Below, piece by piece: positions 41,011 through 49,269 of a stretch of DNA of 64,000 bases (positions within the stretch are counted from its first letter, which is position 1; every line of letters starts with the position of its first letter). Both the position numbers and the translations under genes were made by a program. Below the pieces are notes generated by a model. The model made no database searches, was not told where the DNA came from, and saw nothing but the letters and a program-made list of their open reading frames with translations. The stretch comes from DASSTY01 sp035760645 (GTDB taxonomy: Bacteria > Gemmatimonadota > Gemmatimonadetes > Gemmatimonadales > GWC2-71-9): the NCBI GenBank assembly GCA_035760645.1, contig DASTSO010000064.1, positions 1-64,000 of the forward strand. The letters run 5' to 3'.

Positions 41011-42762
41011 ATGCTCGTCTATCGCTCCCATCGCGACCGGCTGGACCCGGCGACGCGCCTGCGCCGCCTCCTCGCGCGCGTGGCCCGGTGTGCCGAGCAC
41101 GGCACGCTGCGGCACGACGAGGCCGTGGAGCTCCTGATCGACGTCGGCGCGCTCGAGGCCGGCGTCGCCGACGCGCTCTCCCCCGAGGCCGATCACGCCG
41201 AGCCGCCCCTCGGCGCGCTGCGCCAGGCCAGCGCGGCGACCGGCGCGGTGCTCCACGCCTGCTGGACCCGCGACCCCACGCGCCTCGCCTCCGCCCTCGC
41301 CCGGACGCGCGACGCGCTCGCGCGCGTCGCCGAGCGCGCGCTTCCCACGACGATCGAGGTCGGCGTGCCCGAGGGGTACGCCTACTACGCGCTCCAGCCG
41401 GAGAGCTACTGCGAGGCGGCGGAGGATTTCCTGCGCGCCGAAGCCCCGGCGGGCGCCGTCTGCCTCGGCCTGCGGAGCATCGGCACCGGGCTCGCGTCGG
41501 CGGTCGAGGCCGCACTCGCCGCGCGCGAAGTGCCGACGGAGTCCTACAGCCTCCGGCCGCGCGGGCACCCGTGGGACCGGCGGGTCGCGCTCGCCCCCGC
41601 GCTCGCCGAGCGCATCGGCGGACGTGCGGCGGCGGGATGGCACGTGCTCGTGGTGGACGAGGGGCCCGGGCTCAGCGGATCGTCGTTCGCCGGCGCGGCC
41701 CAGGCGCTCGCGGAGCTGGGCGTGCCGGAGGAGCGGATCGTCCTCTTCCCGAGCTGGCGCACCGACGGCAGCGGACTGCGGTCCGAGACCGCGCGCGAGC
41801 GCTGGCCGCGGCACCGGCAGTACGTCGTCCCCTTCCACGAGCTGGTGCGGCGCCGCCGCGAGCCGCTCCATCCGACCATCGGCGGCCCGCTGCGCGACCT
41901 CTCGGGCGGCTGCTGGCGCACGCTCTTCGTGCGGGACGCGTCGCGCTGGCCCGCCGTGCAGCCACAGCACGAGCGGGTGAAGCTGCTCGCGATGGCGCCC
42001 GCGCCCACCCTGCTCAAGTTCGCGGGGCTGGGCCGCTGGGGCCGCGCGGCCGGCGCGCGCGCGGCGCAGCTCGCGGAGGCGGGGTTCGGACCGCCGGTGC
42101 ACGGGCTCGCCAACGGCTTCCTCGCGCAGGGCGTCGTGCGCGGGCGGCCGCTCGATCCCGAGCGCCTCGGCGCGGCCGAGTTCGCCTGCATCGGCGACTA
42201 CCTCGCCCACCTCGCCACGCACCACCCGGGCACGCGCACCGTGGGCGTGGACGAGCTGCGAGAGATGGCGTGTGTGAACGTCGAGGAGGGACTCGGGAAG
42301 CGCTGGCGTGGCCGGCTCGAGCGCGCCCCGGCCTTTCGCGAGCCGCACCTCGGGCCCGCGGTCGCGATCGACGGGCGGATGCAGCCGCACGAATGGGTCC
42401 GCACCGGCACCGGGCTCGTGAAGCTCGACGGGGTGGATCACCACGCCGATCACTTCCTCCCCGGCGACCAGGACATCGCCTGGGACGTCGTGGGCGCCGG
42501 CGTCGAGCTCGGACTCGACGCCGAGGCACGCGGGGCGCTCGTCGCACTCGTCGCCGACCGCGCGCGCGAGCGCGACCTCGCACGGCGCCTGCCGTTCCAC
42601 GCCCTCGCCTATCTCGCCTTCCGCCTCGGCTACACGACCCTCGCCCGCGAGACGCTCGGCGAGAGCGAGGACGGCCGCCGCTTCGCGCGCGGCGCGGCGC
42701 GCTACGCCGGACTCCTTCGTCGGGAGCTCGAGGCGGGGCCCCAGGGCACCTGGGCCGTCTGA
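41011..42762 (+). CDS. Fusion of phosphoribosyltransferase-like and kinase-like domains
   Basis: 583 residues. Residues about 115-300 look like a type I phosphoribosyltransferase with the PRPP-loop motif VVDEGPGLSGSS (214-225). Residues about 330-540 look like an aminoglycoside-phosphotransferase/choline-kinase fold: LLKFAGLG with Lys336, a catalytic-loop analogue DGRMQPHEW (454-462), and KLDG then DQDIAWDVVGA (about 471-496), replacing the metal-binding DFG. No known protein that I recognise combines them. It may handle PRPP or a ribosyl or sugar phosphate in the glycan pathway. Confidence 0.6.
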   Translation: MLVYRSHRDRLDPATRLRRLLARVARCAEHGTLRHDEAVELLIDVGALEAGVADALSPEADHAEPPLGALRQASAATGAVLHACWTRDPTRLASALARTRDALARVAERALPTTIEVGVPEGYAYYALQPESYCEAAEDFLRAEAPAGAVCLGLRSIGTGLASAVEAALAAREVPTESYSLRPRGHPWDRRVALAPALAERIGGRAAAGWHVLVVDEGPGLSGSSFAGAAQALAELGVPEERIVLFPSWRTDGSGLRSETARERWPRHRQYVVPFHELVRRRREPLHPTIGGPLRDLSGGCWRTLFVRDASRWPAVQPQHERVKLLAMAPAPTLLKFAGLGRWGRAAGARAAQLAEAGFGPPVHGLANGFLAQGVVRGRPLDPERLGAAEFACIGDYLAHLATHHPGTRTVGVDELREMACVNVEEGLGKRWRGRLERAPAFREPHLGPAVAIDGRMQPHEWVRTGTGLVKLDGVDHHADHFLPGDQDIAWDVVGAGVELGLDAEARGALVALVADRARERDLARRLPFHALAYLAFRLGYTTLARETLGESEDGRRFARGAARYAGLLRRELEAGPQGTWAV

Positions 42763-42776
42763 GGCGGACGCACGCC

Positions 42777-43292
42777 GTGGCGGACCTCGAGCTGAACGGG
42801 TGGGATCTCATCGTCTTCGACGCCGACGGCACGCTGCGCCGGACGACGGTGCCGGGGCAGCCATGCCCGCACACCCAAGGCGAATGGGAGCTCCTGCCGG
42901 GCGTGGCCGAGACGCTGCGCGAGATCGCCGGCGCGGCACGTCCGCCGCATCTCGGCGTCGCGACGAACCAGGACCACGTAGGGTACGGATTGCTCGAGGA
43001 AACGGTCGCGCGGCAGCTCGTGCAGGACCTCTTCGTCGCGGCGATCGGCCGGCCACTCGAAGCGGAAGCGGTGGTGCTCTGCCCTCATCCGCGCGAGGCG
43101 GGCTGCGGCTGCCACAAGCCGGCGCCGGGGATGCTGCACCGCCTCATGGCGCACTTCGGCGCCTGCCCCGAGGGCACCCTCTTCGTCGGGGACGCGCCGA
43201 CCGACCGCGAGGCGGCCGAGCGCGCGCGGGTGACCTTCGCCTGGGCCTGGGACTTCTTCGGGTGGGGGTGGAGAGGAGGCGGGGTGGCCTGA
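42777..43292 (+). CDS. HAD-IIIA phosphatase, GmhB-like
   Basis: 171 residues, GTG start. The catalytic motif DADGT is in LIVFDADGTLRRTT, the zinc loop CPHPREAGCGCHKPAPGM matches the GmhB subfamily (histidinol-P/heptose bisphosphate phosphatase), and the last motif is GDAPTDREAA. It removes phosphate from a sugar phosphate such as heptose 1,7-bisphosphate. Located directly after the kinase-like fusion, so kinase and phosphatase may be sequential. Confidence 0.85.
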   Translation: MADLELNGWDLIVFDADGTLRRTTVPGQPCPHTQGEWELLPGVAETLREIAGAARPPHLGVATNQDHVGYGLLEETVARQLVQDLFVAAIGRPLEAEAVVLCPHPREAGCGCHKPAPGMLHRLMAHFGACPEGTLFVGDAPTDREAAERARVTFAWAWDFFGWGWRGGGVA

Positions 43293-43315
43293 AGTCTCAC
43301 CTCCCCGCCGGGCGC

Positions 43316-44245
43316 TCACACCGCGTACCGCCGCGTCATCCGCGCGCAGAACTCGGCGAACTCGGCCGGGTCCTGCGGCGGGCTCGTGTGGTGCGGCTGG
43401 ATCCCGCGCGACTCGGGGGTGAAGCAGAAGGTGAGCGTCACGTCGAAGTCCTCGAGCGCGCGCATCTGGTGGTCGAACCAGGCGTCGGCGTTCGGGCGGA
43501 GACTGTCGGCCCAGCTCAGGCCCGTGCGCAGGTGGCGCACGCCGAGCTTCTTCAGCCAGCGCACCGCGTCGTCGAGCCGGTGGTCCTCGAAGTGGAACCA
43601 CTGGCACACGCCGAGCTCGGGCGTGTAGTCGGCGAACTGCGCGAGCGCGCACTTCGGCGTGCCGTCCTCGCGGATCAGCCCCATGTAGAAGTGCCGGTAA
43701 TAGGACGAGCCCTCCGCCTCGCGGTGGCGCGTCGTGGCGGGCCACGCCTTCGGCAGGTCGAAGAGGCTGTACCAGTGGATCCGCGGCACCCGCCCCAGCA
43801 GGAGCTCGGCCGTGCGGCGAAGGCCGAAGTCCTGCACCTCGTCGGCGCCGAAGGTGGAGACCCCGACCTCGGTGATCCAGATCGGCAGGTCGGTCACGGC
43901 GCGGATCTCGTCCACCCTGGCGGGCCACTCGTTGAGCTGCCAGTGGTTCCAGTCGAGCGGGAAGCCGTGAATCGCAACCGCCTCGACGTGGTCGAGCACG
44001 CCCTGGTCGCGCATGTTGGCGATGAAGTTCGGATCGATCGGCGAGATGCCGCCCAGGACGCGCGTGAGCCCGGGCGCCTCGGCGCGCACCGCCTCGGCGG
44101 CGAGCTTCGCCATCTCCGCGAAGCGGGTCCAGTCCCGATCGATCTCGAAATCCCAGTGCGACTTGTTGTTCGGCTCGTTCCAGAGCTTCACGGCCTCGAT
44201 CACCCGATGGCTCCTCGCGGTGGTGGGGTCGAATGCATGATGCAT
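43316..44245 (-). CDS. Beta-xylosidase-like glycoside hydrolase
   Basis: 309 residues from the ATG at 44245. A TIM-barrel of the clan A type: acid/base Glu in KLWNEPNNK near the N-terminus, and nucleophile Glu in PIWITEVGVSTFGADEV. No signal peptide, so it should act in the cytoplasm, perhaps on a precursor or to recycle glycosides. The start is where a beta-xylosidase family of rhizobial glycan clusters begins (MHHAFDP). The longer frame upstream is a shadow of the nucleotidyltransferase. Confidence 0.75.
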   Translation of the reverse strand: MHHAFDPTTARSHRVIEAVKLWNEPNNKSHWDFEIDRDWTRFAEMAKLAAEAVRAEAPGLTRVLGGISPIDPNFIANMRDQGVLDHVEAVAIHGFPLDWNHWQLNEWPARVDEIRAVTDLPIWITEVGVSTFGADEVQDFGLRRTAELLLGRVPRIHWYSLFDLPKAWPATTRHREAEGSSYYRHFYMGLIREDGTPKCALAQFADYTPELGVCQWFHFEDHRLDDAVRWLKKLGVRHLRTGLSWADSLRPNADAWFDHQMRALEDFDVTLTFCFTPESRGIQPHHTSPPQDPAEFAEFCARMTRRYAV

Positions 44246-44282
44246 GACGAAGGAGAGCAGCGACGCCGTGCGGGCCGCCGGC

Positions 44283-45086
44283 TCAGCCCGCGAGCGCGTG
44301 CAGGTCGGTGCGCTCCGCCACGCCCTCGGCGCCGCGGCGTACGAAGCCGGCGGCCTCGCGCGCGGGGCGGTCGGCGAGCATGCGGATCGCCTCGCGGTAG
44401 CCGTGGATCGTGCCGACGTCCACGTACGCCTCGCCCGCGCGCACACCGCGCGCCGCGCCGCCCTGCTCGAGCCAGGCGTTGACGAGGGTGCCGATGTACT
44501 CGTCGGCCTGGTCGCGCTCGCACCAGAGGCGGTGGAGATCCCAGAGCGTGGCGCCGGAGAGCTTGAACGCGCCCCAGATCCACCGGCTCCCGGGGTTGCG
44601 GCGCTTCACCCGGATCTCGATCACCGCGTCCTCGCCGTCGAGCAACACGGCGTCGAAGAACTCGGGGCGGTCCACGGGAAAGAGGAGGAAGGAGAGCGGG
44701 TCGTCGCCCAGCGCGGCAAGCGCGTCCTCGGGGAACCAGATCGTGTCGGGGAGGCCCACGATGACGAACTCGTCGGGCCGCACGAGCGGGAGCGCGCTGA
44801 AGATCGCGTCGCAGAGCCCCGCGGGGCGCGGCTGCACCGTGTAGGTGAGGTGCGCGGCGCACGAGCCGCCGCCGTAGTACTCGAGGATGTCGCTCTTCCC
44901 CGGCGAGACGACGAAGCAGATCTTGTCGGCCCCACCCAGGATCATCCGCTCGACGAGATACTCGCTCACCGCGCGGGGCCGCTCGACGCCGCCCTCGATG
45001 CGGCTCCCCACCGGGAGGAGCTCCTTCGAGAAGGCGAGGGGCTGGATGCGGCTCCCCGCGCCCGCCGCCGGAATGATCCCCCACAT
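44283..45086 (-). CDS. Sugar-1-phosphate nucleotidyltransferase
   Basis: 267 residues. The RmlA/GalU-type motif GIIPAAGAGSRIQPLAFSKELLPVG starts at residue 3. The segments LPDTIWFPEDAL (with Asp for metal) and VDVGTIHGYREAIRML complete the nucleotidyltransferase fold. It activates a sugar phosphate with NTP, supplying a donor for the glycosyltransferases. The base used is not certain. It lies between the glycosidase and CgeB-like copy 4, with gaps of 37 and 3 bp, so all three form one minus-strand operon. Confidence 0.85.
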   Translation of the reverse strand: MWGIIPAAGAGSRIQPLAFSKELLPVGSRIEGGVERPRAVSEYLVERMILGGADKICFVVSPGKSDILEYYGGGSCAAHLTYTVQPRPAGLCDAIFSALPLVRPDEFVIVGLPDTIWFPEDALAALGDDPLSFLLFPVDRPEFFDAVLLDGEDAVIEIRVKRRNPGSRWIWGAFKLSGATLWDLHRLWCERDQADEYIGTLVNAWLEQGGAARGVRAGEAYVDVGTIHGYREAIRMLADRPAREAAGFVRRGAEGVAERTDLHALAG

Positions 45087-45089
45087 CGC

Positions 45090-46223
45090 TCAGGCCTCCA
45101 GCGCGATCGCGTCGCCCATGGCGTCGCCCGCATCATGGCGGTCGTGGACCCCGTGGCTCGCGAGCGTCTCCCCGAAGGCGGCGAGCATCGCCGCGGCCCG
45201 ATGGTCGGCGGTGTGGCAGGCGAGGGTGCGCTCGCGGGCCGCCCGGGCCACCCGCGCGAGCTCCGCGTCGCTCAGCTCGAGCGCGGCGGCCGCCTCCTCC
45301 GCCGTGCGGGCGAGAAGGATCTCCCGCCCCGGCTCGAAGAACGCCTCGAGCCCCGGCCACCAGTCGCTCAGCACGGGGGTGCCGCAGGCCGCGGCCTCGA
45401 AGAGCCGGCCGGAGGGGCACCATCCGCTCGCCGCCATCGCGCGGCGGGTGATGTTGAGCGTGATGCGCGACGAGGAGTAGAAGGCCGGGTGCTCGGGCGG
45501 CGGAATGTGGCGCACGAAGAAGATGTTGTCGGTCCAGGGAAAGTCCGGCGGGTACATCGAGCCGCCGAGGAGGAAGCGCCGGTGCGGCAGGCGACGGGCG
45601 GGCTCGAGGAAGAGCGTCTCGAGCGCCGCCTGGCGGTCGGCCGCGTAAGTGCCGAGGTACGAGAGGTCGCAGGCGAAGCGCTCGAGCGGCGGGACGCGGT
45701 AATGCCCCCCCGGATCCACGCTCCCGTAGACCGGCACCACCCGCTGCGCGCCGAGGCGGGTGCGGAGCTCGTCGAGCGCGTCGCCGCCGGTGTAGCTCAG
45801 CACCAGGTCGAAGTCGCGCAGCCCGCGCGGACCCAGGTAGGCCACGTCCTCGCCGGCGCGGAGTCGCTCGAGGGTGACCGGCGTGTCGAGATCGTAGAAC
45901 ACGTGGAGCGCGGCGGGCGAGTCGAGCACGAGCTCGGTCGCGGCGACGCCGTCGGCGCAGTAGGAGGTGACCATCGCGACGTCCGCGTCGGCGACCTCGG
46001 AGCGCGCGCTGCCGCGGACCGCCTCCCAGGTATCGTAGAGCCGCAGCGCCCCGCCCTCGAGCTCGGTGAGGTCGCGATGCGCGGCGTAGTAGGGCACGTC
46101 CCGCTCGAAGAAGACCACCCGGTGCCCCCGGGCGATCAGCGCCCGGCAGAGCCCGCGCCAGAGGGTGGCGTGGCCGTTGCCCCAGGAGGAGCTGAGGGAG
46201 AGTCCGAAGACGACCAGCTTCAT
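45090..46223 (-). CDS. CgeB-like glycosyltransferase 4
   Basis: 377 residues, first gene of the minus-strand operon. MKLVVFGLSLSSSWGNGHATLWRGLCRAL, FYDLDTPVTLERL and RLFEAAACGTPVLSDWWPGLEAFFEPGREILLA are the CgeB/Glyco_trans_1_2 motifs also seen in copy 3, its closest relative here. The start MKLVV is chosen because the upstream in-frame ATG at 46253 gives an extra Arg-rich stretch absent from the paralogue. Divergent from the histidine phosphatase. Confidence 0.85.
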   Translation of the reverse strand: MKLVVFGLSLSSSWGNGHATLWRGLCRALIARGHRVVFFERDVPYYAAHRDLTELEGGALRLYDTWEAVRGSARSEVADADVAMVTSYCADGVAATELVLDSPAALHVFYDLDTPVTLERLRAGEDVAYLGPRGLRDFDLVLSYTGGDALDELRTRLGAQRVVPVYGSVDPGGHYRVPPLERFACDLSYLGTYAADRQAALETLFLEPARRLPHRRFLLGGSMYPPDFPWTDNIFFVRHIPPPEHPAFYSSSRITLNITRRAMAASGWCPSGRLFEAAACGTPVLSDWWPGLEAFFEPGREILLARTAEEAAAALELSDAELARVARAARERTLACHTADHRAAAMLAAFGETLASHGVHDRHDAGDAMGDAIALEA

Positions 46224-46346
46224 GCGACGACCGTGTCCATCGCGAGCATCCACTCCTTGCCCGGGTGACGAGTTCCCTGCAAACTGCGGAGCGGCAACGG
46301 CTTTTGGGGATGCGACACATCACAGAACCTATGTAGCTTTTGACCG

Positions 46347-46955
46347 ATGACGACCTTCCTGCTGATCCGCCACGCGACGAACGACACGATCGGCCACCGC
46401 ATCGCGGGGCGCGGGCGCGGCGTGAGCCTCAACGCCGAGGGCCGGGCCCAGGCCCGGGCACTGGCGGAGCGCCTCGCGGGGGTGCGCCTCGCGGCGCTCT
46501 ACGCGAGCCCGCTCGAGCGGACGCAGGAGACGGCGGCGCCGATCGGGGAGCGGCTGGGCGTGCCGGTGCAGTCGCTCGCCGAGGTGCTGGAGGTGGATTA
46601 TGGGGAGTGGACGGGCCTCACCCTCGACGAGCTCCGGGCGTCGCCGGGGTGGCAGGCGTGGAACGGCTTCCGGAGCGGGAGCCGGGTACCGGCGGGCGAG
46701 ACGCTGCTCGAGGTGCAGCTCCGGATGGTCGGCGCGCTCGAGCGGCTCCGCTGCGAGCACGCGGGCGACCGGGTGGTCGGGGTCGTGAGCCACGGGGATC
46801 CGATCAAGGCGGCGATCGGGTACTACGCGGGGGTCCCGATCGACCTGCTCTCGCGCCTCGAGATCGCGCCCGCCTCGGTGAGCGCGCTCCGGATCGAGTC
46901 CTGGGGCGCCCACGTCGTGCGGCTCAACGACACCGGGCCACTCGTCCTGCCCTAG
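46347..46955 (+). CDS. Histidine phosphatase family protein (phosphoglycerate mutase-like)
   Basis: 202 residues. The RHG catalytic motif is RHATN at residues 8-12 (His9), with the second catalytic His in SHGDPIK and the Glu in the middle region LYASPLERTQETAAPI. This is the cobC/GpmB-type phosphatase branch. It dephosphorylates a sugar or alcohol phosphate. Its position between the glycan genes and the exporter suggests a role in that pathway. Confidence 0.85.
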   Translation: MTTFLLIRHATNDTIGHRIAGRGRGVSLNAEGRAQARALAERLAGVRLAALYASPLERTQETAAPIGERLGVPVQSLAEVLEVDYGEWTGLTLDELRASPGWQAWNGFRSGSRVPAGETLLEVQLRMVGALERLRCEHAGDRVVGVVSHGDPIKAAIGYYAGVPIDLLSRLEIAPASVSALRIESWGAHVVRLNDTGPLVLP

Positions 46956-47228
46956 CGCCGCGCCACGGCCGCCGTGGCGCACCGCCTCGGCTCGCGGCAG
47001 GTCGTGCCGAATTCAAGAGCCGCGATGCGGACTCCACGTCGCGCAGCCGCTCCCGGCGGGCGCCGGCTTCTACTCGCCTCGCTTCCCTCCCCGCCCCGCC
47101 GGCGGCGGCGGCGAAGGTAAGTAGCTTCCAACCTCTTCGCAGTCGTACACATCGGCGACGCCGCTCGAGCAGCCGGCACGCCGCGCGTCATCTTCATACC
47201 TCCCAGCTACTTACCTCCGCCCCCTCCG
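46956..47228. other. Gap before the ABC exporter, with inverted repeat
   Basis: No gene is seen. The region holds AGGTAAGTAGCT (47115-47126) and its perfect 12-bp complement AGCTACTTACCT (47205-47216), 78 bp apart, just before the GTG start of the exporter. It could be a regulator pair or a looping site. Confidence 0.55.
47115..47216. promoter_or_regulatory. Widely spaced 12-bp inverted repeat upstream of the ABC exporter
   Basis: Perfect arms AGGTAAGTAGCT and AGCTACTTACCT. The left arm with its flank (CGAAGGTAAGTAG, 47112-47124) is the exact complement of the 13-mer at 28859-28871. Confidence 0.4.
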
Positions 47229-49133
47229 GTGACGACCGGCACCGATCTTGCCCTCGCCCCATCCCGGGAGCGGCCATGGTCGGCCGCGCACGAGACTCCT
47301 GTCCCCGCAGCCCCGGAACCGATGGATCGCAGCACCCGACCGACCCGCTCGACCTCGCCCGCCCGCGCCATTGCGCGCGCGGGTCTCGCCCGCCGGGCCT
47401 ACGACTTCGTTCGGCCCCACCGGCGCGCCCTCGCCCTCGTCACCCTGCTCGCCCTCGTGCTCTCGACGCTGAGCGCCGTGGAGCCGCTCGTCATGAAGTG
47501 GCTCTTCGACGCGCTGGGCGGCAAGCAGGGGCTCCACGTGCTCATGCTCGCGATGGGCGGGCTGCTCGTGCTCGAGCTGGTGCGGGCGGGGCTCACCGCC
47601 TGGCTCGGCACCGTGAGCTGGGACGTGCGGCTCGAGGTCGAGTACGCCGTGCGCGAGCGGGTGACGGAGAAGCTCAATGCGCTGCCGATCGGCTACCACC
47701 AGCAGGAGACGGTGGGCGGCACGATGAACCGGGTGAACCAGGGGATCGCGGGCTTCGTCGCCGCCTTCGGCGACCTGGCCTTCAACCTGCTGCCGACGGT
47801 GCTCTACCTCGTGCTGTCGGCGATCGCGATGGCGCGGCTCGAGTGGCGCCTGTCGATTCTGGTGCTCGTCTTCACCCCGCTCCCCGCGATCATCGGCGCG
47901 CGGGCGGCGAAGGAGCAGACCGACCGCGAGCGGCGGCTGGTGCAGCGCTGGACCTCGCTCTACTCGCGCTTCAACGAGGTCCTCTCCGGGATGATGACGG
48001 TGAAGGGCTACGCGATGGAGCGGGCCGAGCAGGAGCGGTTCCTCTCGGGCGTGCGCGAGGGGAACTCGATCGTCCGGAAGGGGGTCCGCATCGACAACCT
48101 CACCGGCGCGCTCCGCGGCTTCGCCGGCACGCTGGCCCGGCTCGTCGCGCTCGGGCTCGGGGGCTACCTCGTCTACCGCGGCCAGATCACCGTCGGCACG
48201 CTCGTCGCCTTCCTCGGCTACATCGGCGGCCTCTTCGGTCCGGTGCAGAGTCTCACGACGATCTACCAGACCTTCCAGAAGGCGCACGTCTCGCTCGAGA
48301 TGATCTTCGACATCCTCGACGCCGAGGACAGCGTGTCGGACGCCCCGACCGCGGCCGACGCGCCGCCGCTCCGGGGCGAGGTCGTCTTCGACGACGTCAC
48401 CTTCGGCTACCAGCCGGGCCGGCCGGTGCTGCGGCACTTCTCGCTCCACGCGCGCCCGGGCGAGACGATCGCGCTCGTGGGGCCGAGCGGGAGCGGAAAG
48501 ACGACGATCACGCAGCTCCTCCAGCGGTTCTATCCCGTGAGCGAGGGGAGCATCCGCATCGACGGCCTCGACCTGCGCGCCCTCACGCAGCACTCGCTGC
48601 GTCGCCAGATCGGCACGGTCTTCCAGGACGCGCACCTCTTCAACGACACCGTGCGCGCCAACATCGCCTACGGCTCGCCGCACGCGACCCAGGCGGAGAT
48701 CGAGGCGGCGGCGACGGCGGCGAACGCGCACGACTTCATCCTGGCCCTTCCCGAGGGCTACGACACCGTGGTGCGGGAGCGCGGCAGCCGGCTCTCGGGC
48801 GGCCAGCGCCAGCGCATCGCCATCGCGCGCGCGCTGCTCAAGAACCCGCCGCTCCTCATCCTCGACGAGGCGACGAGCGCGCTCGACAGCGAGAGCGAGC
48901 GGCTGATCCAGGACGCGCTCAAGACGCTGCTCGCCGGCCGCACCGCGTTCGTCATCGCGCACCGCCTCTCGACGGTGGTGGACGCCGACCGCATCGTGGT
49001 GGTGAGGGACGGCGGCATCGAGGAGATCGGCAGCCACGCGGAGCTGCTCGCGCGGAACGGCTACTACGCCTCGCTCATCCGGAAGCAGTCGAAGGGAATC
49101 CTGGGCGCGGAGGTGGAACGCCGGGTAGCCTGA
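47229..49133 (+). CDS. ABC exporter (membrane domain and ATPase in one chain)
   Basis: 634 residues from GTG at 47229 (the ATG at 47322 would remove a low-complexity Thr/Arg/Pro leader). Six membrane helices (about 60-330) are followed by an ATPase domain: Walker A GPSGSGKTT, signature RLSGGQRQRIAIARALL, Walker B LLILDEATSALDS and switch His in IAHRLST. It is an MsbA/NdvA-type lipid or glycan exporter. Location immediately after the glycan genes suggests it exports the product. Confidence 0.92.
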   Translation: MTTGTDLALAPSRERPWSAAHETPVPAAPEPMDRSTRPTRSTSPARAIARAGLARRAYDFVRPHRRALALVTLLALVLSTLSAVEPLVMKWLFDALGGKQGLHVLMLAMGGLLVLELVRAGLTAWLGTVSWDVRLEVEYAVRERVTEKLNALPIGYHQQETVGGTMNRVNQGIAGFVAAFGDLAFNLLPTVLYLVLSAIAMARLEWRLSILVLVFTPLPAIIGARAAKEQTDRERRLVQRWTSLYSRFNEVLSGMMTVKGYAMERAEQERFLSGVREGNSIVRKGVRIDNLTGALRGFAGTLARLVALGLGGYLVYRGQITVGTLVAFLGYIGGLFGPVQSLTTIYQTFQKAHVSLEMIFDILDAEDSVSDAPTAADAPPLRGEVVFDDVTFGYQPGRPVLRHFSLHARPGETIALVGPSGSGKTTITQLLQRFYPVSEGSIRIDGLDLRALTQHSLRRQIGTVFQDAHLFNDTVRANIAYGSPHATQAEIEAAATAANAHDFILALPEGYDTVVRERGSRLSGGQRQRIAIARALLKNPPLLILDEATSALDSESERLIQDALKTLLAGRTAFVIAHRLSTVVDADRIVVVRDGGIEEIGSHAELLARNGYYASLIRKQSKGILGAEVERRVA

Positions 49134-49138
49134 GGACA

Positions 49139-49269
49139 GGGGCTAGGGGCTAGGGGCTAGGGCCTAGGGGTTAGAGAGTCCCGATGTAGCGCGGCCCTCC
49201 GGTGCTGGAAACCGGAGGGCCGCATCGCTTCGGAGCCCCTAGCCCCTAGTCCCTAGCCCCTAGCCCCTA
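49139..49269. repeat. Palindromic element copy 2, inverted relative to copy 1
   Basis: Three perfect GGGGCTA and two degenerate units (49139-49173), 13-bp stem (49191-49203 and 49211-49223, loop GCTGGAA), then C-rich heptamers (49234-49269). Its left flank GAGTCCCGATGT is the complement of the right flank of copy 1 (ACATCGGGACTC), and the right flank CGCATCGCTTCGGAG matches the reverse of its left flank. So copy 2 is copy 1 inverted. The stop TAG of the hypothetical gene at 49267 lies in the right arm. Confidence 0.88.
49191..49223. terminator. Hairpin in palindromic element copy 2
   Basis: The 13-bp GC-rich stem lies between the convergent ABC exporter and hypothetical gene and is placed to end transcription from both sides. 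No U tract. Confidence 0.6.

Noticed and set aside
46301..46346. Sigma-70 promoter before the histidine phosphatase gene
   Set aside because: TATGTA and TTGGGG are weak and separated by 20 bp, beyond normal spacing.
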